A stretch of DNA of 64,000 nt from positions 10,416,001-10,480,000 of the forward strand of contig NZ_CP061913.1 of the NCBI RefSeq assembly GCF_019904175.1, read 5' to 3'. Position numbers and translations under genes: made by a program. Under the pieces are notes generated by a model. The model was given only the letters and a program-made list of their open reading frames with translations, did no database searches and was not told the origin of the DNA. This DNA is from Dactylosporangium vinaceum. GTDB taxonomy: Bacteria > Actinomycetota > Actinomycetes > Mycobacteriales > Micromonosporaceae. Below are positions 51,183-58,311 of the stretch, in pieces; the stretch's first letter is position 1, and each line of letters begins with the position of its first letter.

Positions 51183-51587
51183 ATGACGATCTTCGGGGCG
51201 ATCGGCATCGCCGGGACGGGCGTCACGGTGTACCGCAAGTGGCTCGACGCGGTCGCCGACAACATCGCCAACATCAACGATGCGGTGCCGACGAGCGCGC
51301 AGGTGTTCCGGGCCCGGTACGTGCAGGCGCAGGCGGTGCACTACGGCGACGGCGAGGGCGGTGTCGTGGTGGCCGGGACCGCGCTCGGGGATCCGAAGGG
51401 GCGGCTGGTGTACGAGCCCGAGAACCCCCTCGCGGATCGGGAGGGCTACGTGAAGTACCCCGACATCGATCTCGGCTCCCAGATGACCCAGCTGATCATG
51501 GCTCAGCGCGCCTACCAGGCGAACCTGACGGTCGTCGACCGGGCGAAGGACCAGTACCAGGCCGCGATCCAGGTCGGGAAGGGCTAG
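51183..51587 (+). CDS. flgC: Flagellar rod protein FlgC
   Basis: 134 residues. 'IGIAGTGVTVYRKWLDAVADNIANINDAVPTSAQVFRARYV' and the C-terminal 'GYVKYPDIDLGSQMTQLIMAQRAYQANLTVVDRAKDQYQAAIQVGKG' are standard FlgC ends. Minor rod subunit in the order flgB-flgC-fliE. Confidence 0.96.
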   Translation: MTIFGAIGIAGTGVTVYRKWLDAVADNIANINDAVPTSAQVFRARYVQAQAVHYGDGEGGVVVAGTALGDPKGRLVYEPENPLADREGYVKYPDIDLGSQMTQLIMAQRAYQANLTVVDRAKDQYQAAIQVGKG

Positions 51588-51596
51588 TAGTTCCCC

Positions 51597-51917
51597 ATGA
51601 GCATCGATGCGATCCAGCCCCTCGGCGCCATCTCGCCGGTCTCCTCGTTCATGAACGCCACCGACACCACGGGGGCGCCGGCCGACCCCGCGGCCGGGGT
51701 CAACTTCGGCAACATGGTCGCGCAGGGGCTGCAGAAGCTCCAGGACGCCCAGAACACCGCGGACGACCTCGCCGTCGAGGCGGCCACCGGCCGGCTCACC
51801 GACGTGCACGACTACATCATCGCCGCGACCGAGGCGAACCTGGCCACCAGCCTCACCGTCGCCGTGCGCAACAAGGCCCTTGACGCCTTCAACGAGATCA
51901 TGAGGATGCAGGCCTGA
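51597..51917 (+). CDS. fliE: MS-ring/rod junction protein FliE
   Basis: 106 residues. 'NFGNMVAQGLQKLQDAQNTADDLAVEAATGRLTDVHDYIIAATEANLATSLTVAVRNKALDAFNEIMRMQA' is the FliE pattern, with its single C-terminal D0 helix. First substrate of the flagellar export gate in known systems. Stop overlaps the fliF ATG by 1 nt. Confidence 0.96.
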   Translation: MSIDAIQPLGAISPVSSFMNATDTTGAPADPAAGVNFGNMVAQGLQKLQDAQNTADDLAVEAATGRLTDVHDYIIAATEANLATSLTVAVRNKALDAFNEIMRMQA

Positions 51918-53533
51918 TGCGTGACCGGCTCACCGCGATCGGGCGGCGGGGCGCCGACGGCTGGAAGTCGTTCTCCCCCGGTCAGAAAGCCGTCACGATC
52001 TTCGCCATCCTGGCCCTCGCGATCGGCGGCTGGTTCTTCGCGAGCTGGTCGGGCCAGCCGACGATGGCCCCGCTGTTCTCGAACCTGGCCGCCGCCGACG
52101 CGAGCGCCATCGTGGACAAGCTCAACGCGGACGGGGTCACGTACTCGCTCTCCGACGGCGGCGGCACCGTCAACGTGCCCGCCGACCAGGTCTATGCGCT
52201 GCGCATCGAGATGAGCGGGGCCGGGCTGCCGGCCCAGGGCGACGCCGGCTACGCACTGCTCGACAAGCAGGGCATCATGACGAGCGAGTTCATGCAGCAG
52301 GTGACGTATCGGCGGGCGCTCGAGGGCGAGCTCGCCAAGACCATCGGCTCCATCAAGAACGTGAACTCCGCGACGGTGCACCTGGCCATCCCGGAGAAGG
52401 ACGTGTTCACCGACGACCAGCAGGCCCCGACCGCGTCGGTGCTGGTGAACACCGGCACCCAGTCGCTCACCGGCGACCAGGTCACCTCGATCGTCCACCT
52501 GGTCTCCTCGAGCGTCGAGGGGCTCGAACCGGGCAACGTGACAGTCGTCAGCGCCGGCGGGAAGGTGCTGTCCACATCGGACTCCGGCAGCGGCTCCGGC
52601 GGCGACGGCGGGAGTGCGGCCACCTCCGCCTACGAGCAGCGGCTGCGCTCGGCCGTGCAGAACATGCTCGACACGGTGGTCGGGCCCGGGCACGCGGCGG
52701 TCAACGTCACAGCCGCGCTGAACTACGCCAACACCGAGACGAAGACGCAGAAGTACGTCGCCGACCCGGCCGTGCCGCCGCTGTCGGAGCAGAAGAAGTC
52801 CGAGCAGTACACCGGCGGCAACGGCGTCCCCGTCGGCGGCGTGCTGGGCCCGGACAACATCCAGGTGCCGAACGGGACCGGGGCCGGTGGCGACGGGCAG
52901 TATCAGCAGACGACGGAGACCCGCAACAACGCCGTCGGCATGGTCACCGAGACCACGAAGAGCGCGCCCGGCCAGGTCAGCAAGCTCGGCATCGCGGTCA
53001 TCGTCGACAGCTCGGTCGCGAAGGTCGACCTGGCCCAGCTGCAGCAGCTGGTCTCGTCCGCGGTCGGCCTGGACCCGGCCCGCGGCGACCAGATCGCGGT
53101 CTCCTCCATGGCGTTCGACACGTCGGCGGCCACGGCCGAGAAGAACGCGGCGGCGGAGGCGGCCAAGGGCCAGCAGGCCCAGGTGCAGATGCAGTACATC
53201 CAGATGGGCGCGATCGTGCTTGCCCTGCTGATCCTGCTCATCGTCGCCGCGCTGGCCAACCGCAAGCGCAGGAAAGCGGAGAAGCAGAAGCTCACCGAGG
53301 AGCAGAACGCCGCGCTCGCCGACATGCAGGCTGCGATCGAGGCGGCCCGGGCCAAGCTCCAGCTGGAGGGCGGCGGCGGCCCTGGCGGCGCGGCGGCCCT
53401 GGAGGGCGGGGGCGCACCGGGCGAGGAGTTCGACCGCGACGGCCGCTTCCGCGACATCACGACGATGGTGGAGAAGCAGCCCGACGAGGTCGCCCAGCTG
53501 CTGCGCGGCTGGCTGGCCGACCGCAGAAGCTGA
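51917..53533 (+). CDS. fliF: Flagellar MS-ring protein FliF
   Basis: 538 residues. Transmembrane helices near the start (about 22-42, 'AVTIFAILALAIGGWFFASW') and end (about 432-452, 'GAIVLALLILLIVAALANRK') flank the periplasmic ring-building domains ('MAPLFSNLAAADASAIVDKLNADGVTYSL', 'MTSEFMQQVTYRRALEGELAKTIGSIKNVNSATVHLAIPEKDVF'). The C-terminal 'RDITTMVEKQPDEVAQLLRGWLADRRS' is the FliG-binding tail. The Gly-rich centre ('GSGSGGDGG') is a loop. Confidence 0.97.
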   Translation: MRDRLTAIGRRGADGWKSFSPGQKAVTIFAILALAIGGWFFASWSGQPTMAPLFSNLAAADASAIVDKLNADGVTYSLSDGGGTVNVPADQVYALRIEMSGAGLPAQGDAGYALLDKQGIMTSEFMQQVTYRRALEGELAKTIGSIKNVNSATVHLAIPEKDVFTDDQQAPTASVLVNTGTQSLTGDQVTSIVHLVSSSVEGLEPGNVTVVSAGGKVLSTSDSGSGSGGDGGSAATSAYEQRLRSAVQNMLDTVVGPGHAAVNVTAALNYANTETKTQKYVADPAVPPLSEQKKSEQYTGGNGVPVGGVLGPDNIQVPNGTGAGGDGQYQQTTETRNNAVGMVTETTKSAPGQVSKLGIAVIVDSSVAKVDLAQLQQLVSSAVGLDPARGDQIAVSSMAFDTSAATAEKNAAAEAAKGQQAQVQMQYIQMGAIVLALLILLIVAALANRKRRKAEKQKLTEEQNAALADMQAAIEAARAKLQLEGGGGPGGAAALEGGGAPGEEFDRDGRFRDITTMVEKQPDEVAQLLRGWLADRRS

Positions 53534-53583
53534 CGTGGCACAGATGTCCGGACGGGCGGTCAACGGGTGGTTGAGAGGGACGC

Positions 53584-54594
53584 ATGACCACGGGTGAGAT
53601 GACGGGGCTGCGCAAGGCTGCCGTCCTGCTCGTGCAGATGGGCAAGGAGGAGGCCGCCAAGATCATGGCGCACCTCCGCGAGTCGGAGGTCGAGGAGCTC
53701 ACCGCCGAGATCGTGCGGCTGGGCCAGGTCGAGGCGGACGTCGCCAACGTGGTGCTCGAGGAGTTCCACGACATGGCGACCGGGCACAAGTACGTCGGTC
53801 AGGGCGGCATGGACTTCGCCCGCGACCTGCTCGAGGCGTCGCTCGGGCGGGAGCGGGCCGGCGAGATCGTCGGGCGGCTCAACACCGTCTTCCTCGACGT
53901 GCCGTTCGGCTTCCTGGGCCAGGCCGACCCGCGCCAGCTGCTGTCGTTCCTGCAGGACGAGCACCCGCAGACGATCGCGCTGGTGCTGGCCCACATGACG
54001 GCCACGCAGGCGTCGCAGATCCTCTCCGGGCTCGCCCCGGAGCTGCAGGCCGACGTCGCCCACCGCATCGCCGTCATGGACCGCACCTCACCCGACATCA
54101 TCCGTCAGGTCGAGGCCACCCTCGAGCGCAAGATGTCGTCGGTCCTGCAGCCCAACGACCTGTCCAACGTGGGCGGCCTCGAGCCGCTCGTCGAGATCAT
54201 CAACCGGACCGACCGCGCCACCGAGCGGCTGATCCTGGAGGGCCTGGCCGGGCGCAACCCGGAGCTGGCCGAGGAGATCCGCTCGAAGATGTTCATGTTC
54301 GAGGACATCGTGTCCCTCGACGACCGCTCCATCCAGCTGGTGCTGCGGCAGGTGGAGACCAACGACCTCGCGACGGCGCTCAAGGGCGTGCGCGAGGAGG
54401 TGCGCCAGAAGGTCATGAAGAACCTCTCCGAGCGCGCGGCGGAAAACCTGGCCGACGAGATCGAGATGCTCGGCCCGGTGCGGCTGCGCCAGGTCGAGGA
54501 GTCGCAGGCCAAGATCGTCCAGGCCATCCGCACGCTCGAGGAGTCCGGCCAGATCGTGATCAGCAGGGGTGACGACGATGAAATGGTCGGATGA
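53584..54594 (+). CDS. fliG: Flagellar motor switch protein FliG
   Basis: 336 residues, full length. The FliF-binding N domain starts 'MTGLRKAAVLLVQMGKEEAAKIMAHL'. The middle has 'EHPQTIALVLAHM' (EHPQR-type motif) and the C domain 'MFMFEDIVSLDDRSIQLVLRQVETNDLATALKG', which carries the charged residues that meet MotA, plus 'KNLSERAAENLADEIEMLGPVRLRQVEESQ'. Overlaps the fliH start by 17 bp. Confidence 0.97.
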   Translation: MTTGEMTGLRKAAVLLVQMGKEEAAKIMAHLRESEVEELTAEIVRLGQVEADVANVVLEEFHDMATGHKYVGQGGMDFARDLLEASLGRERAGEIVGRLNTVFLDVPFGFLGQADPRQLLSFLQDEHPQTIALVLAHMTATQASQILSGLAPELQADVAHRIAVMDRTSPDIIRQVEATLERKMSSVLQPNDLSNVGGLEPLVEIINRTDRATERLILEGLAGRNPELAEEIRSKMFMFEDIVSLDDRSIQLVLRQVETNDLATALKGVREEVRQKVMKNLSERAAENLADEIEMLGPVRLRQVEESQAKIVQAIRTLEESGQIVISRGDDDEMVG

Positions 54595-55429
54595 GTTCGC
54601 CCCGGCCGCGTTTCCGGCCGCGGCGGGCGATGCGGAGGCCGACGAGTATCCCCTCGCCTTCCCGCCACCGGAGAAGAAGCGCGCGTCGCCGCCCCGCCCC
54701 GCGTTCCCGCCGCCCCCTCCCCCGCCGACGACCCCGGCGACCCGGGCCTTCCCGCCGCCGGAGCAGCCGCCGACGGTTCGCTTCGGCGAAAGCGTGCTGC
54801 GCGACGGCCGCGCGGATGCGGCACCGTCCGCGCGCTTCGACGTCGACCTGCGCGAGCGCGAGCCGGTCCCGCCGGAGCTGCTCGAGCGGTGGCGCAGCGA
54901 GGCCGCGGCGACCGGATACTCGGCCGGCTGGGCCCAGGGCGTGCGCGAGGCCCGCGAGGCCACGGCCGCGGAAGCCGCCCGGGCCGCGCAGGAGGTCGCC
55001 GACATGACAGCGGCGCACCGGCAGGTGATCGAGCGGAGCCTGCACGCGATAGGCGCGGCCGCCGACTCCTTGGAGGGGCGCGCGGTCGCGGCCGCGCACG
55101 AGATCGAGGACCAGATCGTGGCCACCGCGTTCGCGATCGCCGAGGCGGTGCTCGGCCGCGAGCTGCGCACCGCCACTGAGCCGGGGCGGGAGGCCCTCGC
55201 CCGCGCCCTCGCGCTGGCGCCTTCGGCAAGTCCGGTGACCGTACGGCTCAACCCGGCCGACCGGCTGACGATTGGCCAGACGGAACTGGTCATCGACGGA
55301 CGCACGGTGACGCTCGTGGACGATCCGGGCCTGCAGCCCGGCGACGCGGTGGCGCTGTGCGACGCGACGACCGTCGACGCCCGGCTGGGCCCCGCGCTCG
55401 ACCGGGTCCGGGAGGTTTTGCAGCAGTGA
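54578..55429 (+). CDS. fliH: Flagellar export regulator FliH
   Basis: 283 residues from ATG 54578 (AGGGG about 10 nt upstream; GTG 54569 is an alternative). The N-terminal ~90 residues are Pro-rich and disordered. A helical Ala/Glu-rich stretch ('AQGVREAREATAAEAARAAQEVADMTAAHRQVIERSLHAIGAA') leads to the C-terminal V-ATPase E-subunit-like domain ('DQIVATAFAIAEAVLGRELR', 'VTVRLNPADRLTIG'). Negative regulator and stator of the FliI ATPase. Its stop overlaps the fliI GTG (4 bp). Confidence 0.9.
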   Translation: MKWSDEFAPAAFPAAAGDAEADEYPLAFPPPEKKRASPPRPAFPPPPPPPTTPATRAFPPPEQPPTVRFGESVLRDGRADAAPSARFDVDLREREPVPPELLERWRSEAAATGYSAGWAQGVREAREATAAEAARAAQEVADMTAAHRQVIERSLHAIGAAADSLEGRAVAAAHEIEDQIVATAFAIAEAVLGRELRTATEPGREALARALALAPSASPVTVRLNPADRLTIGQTELVIDGRTVTLVDDPGLQPGDAVALCDATTVDARLGPALDRVREVLQQ

Positions 55430-56745
55430 CATCGGCATTGCACCAGCGACTGCGGGCCGCCGCGCACGCCGCGCATCCGCGCGTGACCGGGCGGGTGGTG
55501 TCGATCGTGGGGCTGTCGGTCACCGTGGCCGGCGTCGCGGGCGCGGTCGGCGACCTGGTCGAGATCGGCGACCCGGCGGCCGGCGCCGTCGTGCCGGCCG
55601 AGGTCGTGTCCCTCAACGGCGACCGCCTCGCCTGCCTGCCCCTCGGCCCGCTGACCGGCATCGGCACCGGCAGCCCGGTCGCGAGCACCGGGGCGCCGCT
55701 GCAGATCCCCATCGGCCCCCAGCTGCGCGGGCGGATCCTGGACGGGCTCGGGCGGCCCATGGACGGCGGCCCGGCCCTCATCGGCCTGGAGCACTTCCCG
55801 GTCGAGAACGAGGCCCCGATCGCCCTGGAGCGCGGCCGCGTCCAGCAGCCGCTGTCGCTGGGCGTCCGCGCTCTCGACACCCTCGTGCCGTGCGGGCGCG
55901 GGCAGCGGATGGGCATCTTCGCCGGCTCCGGGGTCGGCAAGAGCTCGCTCATGTCGATGATCACCCGGGGTACCGACGCCGAGATCTCGGTCATCGGCCT
56001 CGTCGGCGAGCGCGGGCGCGAGGTCCGCGAGTTCATCGAGAACGACCTCGGCCCCGAGGGCCTGGCCCGCTCGGTCGTGGTCATCGCCACCTCGGACCAG
56101 CCCCCGCTGGTGCGCCTGCGCGCCGGGTTCGTGGCCACGCGCATCGCCGAGTACTTCCGCGACGGCGGCCAGGACGTCCTGCTCCTCATGGACAGCCTCA
56201 CCCGCACCGCGATGGCGCAGCGCGAGGTCGGATTGTCCGCCGGCGAACCTCCGGCCACCCGGGGGTACCCACCAAGTGTGTTTGCGCTGTTGCCACGCCT
56301 CCTGGAGCGGGCCGGGCCGGCGCCCGTCGGCAGCATCACCGGCCTCTACACCGTCCTGGTCGAGGGTGACGACCACAACGAGCCGATCGCCGACTCCGCG
56401 CGCTCCATTCTGGACGGTCACATCACGCTCGACCGCCGGCTGGCGACCTCCGGGCACTTCCCGAGCATCGACGTGCTCGAGTCGGTGTCGCGGGTCTTCG
56501 GCGCCGTCACCACGCGCGAGCAGAAGGCGAACGCGCTCGCGCTGCGGCGGATGCTCGCCGCCCACCGCGACGTGCGGGAGCTCGTCGAGATCGGCGCGTA
56601 CCAGGCCGGGACCAACCCGGACGCCGACCGCGCCCGCGAGCTGTGGCCGCGGATCGACGAGTTCCTGCGGCAGGACATGGACGACACCACACCCGCGCCG
56701 CGGGCGTGGCAGATGCTTGAAACGTTGCTGGCGGGTGGGGCCTGA
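55426..56745 (+). CDS. fliI: Flagellum-specific ATPase FliI
   Basis: 439 residues from GTG 55426, fixed by the GTGA overlap with fliH; the frame is open 23 codons further up. Walker A 'GIFAGSGVGKSSL' (about residues 163-175), catalytic 'GERGREVREFIEN', Walker B 'VLLLMDSLTRTAMAQREVGLSAGEPP', and the F1-beta-like C-terminal domain. Energises or unfolds substrates at the export gate. Stop overlaps the fliJ ATG by 1 nt. Confidence 0.98.
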   Translation: MTSALHQRLRAAAHAAHPRVTGRVVSIVGLSVTVAGVAGAVGDLVEIGDPAAGAVVPAEVVSLNGDRLACLPLGPLTGIGTGSPVASTGAPLQIPIGPQLRGRILDGLGRPMDGGPALIGLEHFPVENEAPIALERGRVQQPLSLGVRALDTLVPCGRGQRMGIFAGSGVGKSSLMSMITRGTDAEISVIGLVGERGREVREFIENDLGPEGLARSVVVIATSDQPPLVRLRAGFVATRIAEYFRDGGQDVLLLMDSLTRTAMAQREVGLSAGEPPATRGYPPSVFALLPRLLERAGPAPVGSITGLYTVLVEGDDHNEPIADSARSILDGHITLDRRLATSGHFPSIDVLESVSRVFGAVTTREQKANALALRRMLAAHRDVRELVEIGAYQAGTNPDADRARELWPRIDEFLRQDMDDTTPAPRAWQMLETLLAGGA

Positions 56746-57176
56746 TGGCAAAGAACGGATTCCGCCTGGGCGCGGTGCTCAGGGCGCGCAAGGCGCAGGA
56801 AGACATGGCCAAAGCAGCTGTCGTACGGGCCCGCGAGGAAGCCGGTGCGGCCGTCCAGCGGATCCGGGCGCGGGAGCGCGACCTCGACGGCCGCCCGGTG
56901 CCCCGGGCCGCGACCGCCGCCGCGTACGCGGCCACGCTTACCGCCCGCCAGGCCCTGGCCGGCGAGCTGGCCGCCGCGATCGGCCTGGCCAAGCTGGCCG
57001 ACGAGACGGTCGAGGCGCGCATGAACGAGCTGATCGACGCGGCCGTGCAGCGCCGCACGATGGAGAAGCTCCAGGAGCGCCACGACCTGACCCGCAAGCG
57101 CACCGAGGCCGCGGCCGCGGAGAAGGCGGTCGACGACCTGACGACGTCGGCCTCGTTCCGGGAGGACCGGCAGTGA
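56745..57176 (+). CDS. fliJ: Flagellar export protein FliJ
   Basis: 143 residues, almost entirely a two-helix coiled coil ('GAVLRARKAQEDMAKAAVVRAREEAGAAVQRIRARERDL', 'RRTMEKLQERHDLTRKRTEAAAAEKAVDDL'). It has the length and heptad pattern of FliJ, the gamma-subunit-like stalk inside the FliI hexamer. Position directly after fliI is diagnostic. Confidence 0.92.
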   Translation: MAKNGFRLGAVLRARKAQEDMAKAAVVRAREEAGAAVQRIRARERDLDGRPVPRAATAAAYAATLTARQALAGELAAAIGLAKLADETVEARMNELIDAAVQRRTMEKLQERHDLTRKRTEAAAAEKAVDDLTTSASFREDRQ

Positions 57177-57208
57177 CCGGTTCGGAGCGCAGCGCAGAGG
57201 CCGGTCAC
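57173..57208 (+). terminator. Intercistronic hairpin after fliJ
   Basis: GTGACCGG (57173-57180) and CCGGTCAC (57201-57208) form a perfect 8-bp stem with a 20-nt loop over the fliJ stop codon. No T-run follows, so it may be a processing or partial attenuation site. Confidence 0.4.
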
Positions 57209-57258
57209 CAGCAGGTGCAGCTGTGTCGCGCTGCCGACGAGCGTAGCGAGGAGTCAGC

Positions 57259-58311
57259 GTGACAGTGCTCGAGGCCCAGTCCCGCATCGCCGAGATCCGC
57301 TCGATGCTTGGCCTGCACCGCCCGGCCGCCGGCGACGCCGCCGCGTTCGCCGACCGGCTGCAGTCCAATGTGGACTCCTCCGCGACCTCCGGCTTCGTCG
57401 CCGGCCGCAAGACGCCGATCACCGGCGCCGCGGTCGTGACGGCCGCGCAGAAGTACGCCGGGACGCCGTACCGGTTCGGCAGCAACGTCCCCGAGAGCGG
57501 CCTGGACTGCTCCGGCCTGGTCCAGCGCGCCTACGCCGACGTCGGCATCAAGCTGCCCCGTACCGCCCACGACCAGGCGAGCTTCGGCACCGCCGTGAAC
57601 TCCCTGGCCCAGGCCCGGCCCGGCGACCTGCTGGCGTTCGGCCGCCCGGTGAACCACATCGCCATCTACGCCGGCAACAACACCATGGTCGTCGCGCCCC
57701 ACACCGGCGAGGTCGTGAAGACCGAGCGCGTGACCGGCACGCCGACCGCCATCCGCCGCATCATCCCGGCGACGGCGACGGCGACGGCAACCCCGGCCCT
57801 GCGCCCGGCCGCGCTCGCGACGACCCGATTGCCGGAGTCGGTACCGTACGCCGACCTCTTCCAGACCGCCGGCACCCGCTACGGCATCTCCCCCGCGCTG
57901 CTGGCCGCGGTCGCGAAGGTCGAGTCCGGCTACAACCCGAACGCGGTGAGCCGCGCGGGCGCGCAGGGCCTGATGCAGATCATGCCGGCCACCGCGCGCG
58001 GCCTGGGCGTGAACGCGCTGGACCCGGCCCAGGCCGTGGACGGCGCCGCCCGCCTGCTGTCGTCGCACCTGAAGCAGTTCGGCCACCTGGACCTGGCCCT
58101 GGCCGCCTACAACGCGGGCGGGAGCGCCGTGAGCCGGTACGGCGGCATCCCCCCGTTCCCGCAGACCCAGGCGTACGTCCCGAAGGTGAAGGCCGCCCTG
58201 GCCCAGCTGACCCGCGCCGTCACGCCGCTCACCGAGTCGGCCACCCTGACCCCCTCGACCCTGGCCGCCCTGTCCATGGGCTCAATGCTTGACGGAGGCC
58301 TGTCCGCATGA
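57259..58311 (+). CDS. NlpC/P60 peptidase fused to SLT lytic transglycosylase, probable rod-stage wall hydrolase
   Basis: 350 residues from GTG with GAGGAG upstream. Residues 60-170 are an NlpC/P60 domain: catalytic Cys84 in 'LDCSGLV' and His133 in 'VNHIAIYAG'. Residues 195-320 are an SLT lytic transglycosylase: Glu222 in 'AKVESGYNPNAVSRAGAQGLMQIMPATARGLG', then 'ALAAYNAGGSAV'. The N-terminus ('VLEAQSRIAEIRSMLG') has no signal peptide. FlgJ, the Gram-negative rod-cap muramidase, is exported through the flagellar gate; no flgJ is seen here and this gene occupies a fitting place. It should cut both stem peptides and glycan strands. Export route is inferred. Confidence 0.88.
   Translation: MTVLEAQSRIAEIRSMLGLHRPAAGDAAAFADRLQSNVDSSATSGFVAGRKTPITGAAVVTAAQKYAGTPYRFGSNVPESGLDCSGLVQRAYADVGIKLPRTAHDQASFGTAVNSLAQARPGDLLAFGRPVNHIAIYAGNNTMVVAPHTGEVVKTERVTGTPTAIRRIIPATATATATPALRPAALATTRLPESVPYADLFQTAGTRYGISPALLAAVAKVESGYNPNAVSRAGAQGLMQIMPATARGLGVNALDPAQAVDGAARLLSSHLKQFGHLDLALAAYNAGGSAVSRYGGIPPFPQTQAYVPKVKAALAQLTRAVTPLTESATLTPSTLAALSMGSMLDGGLSA

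Noticed and set aside
54088-56751. 887-codon minus-strand open frame
   Set aside because: Antisense shadow of fliG, fliH and fliI.
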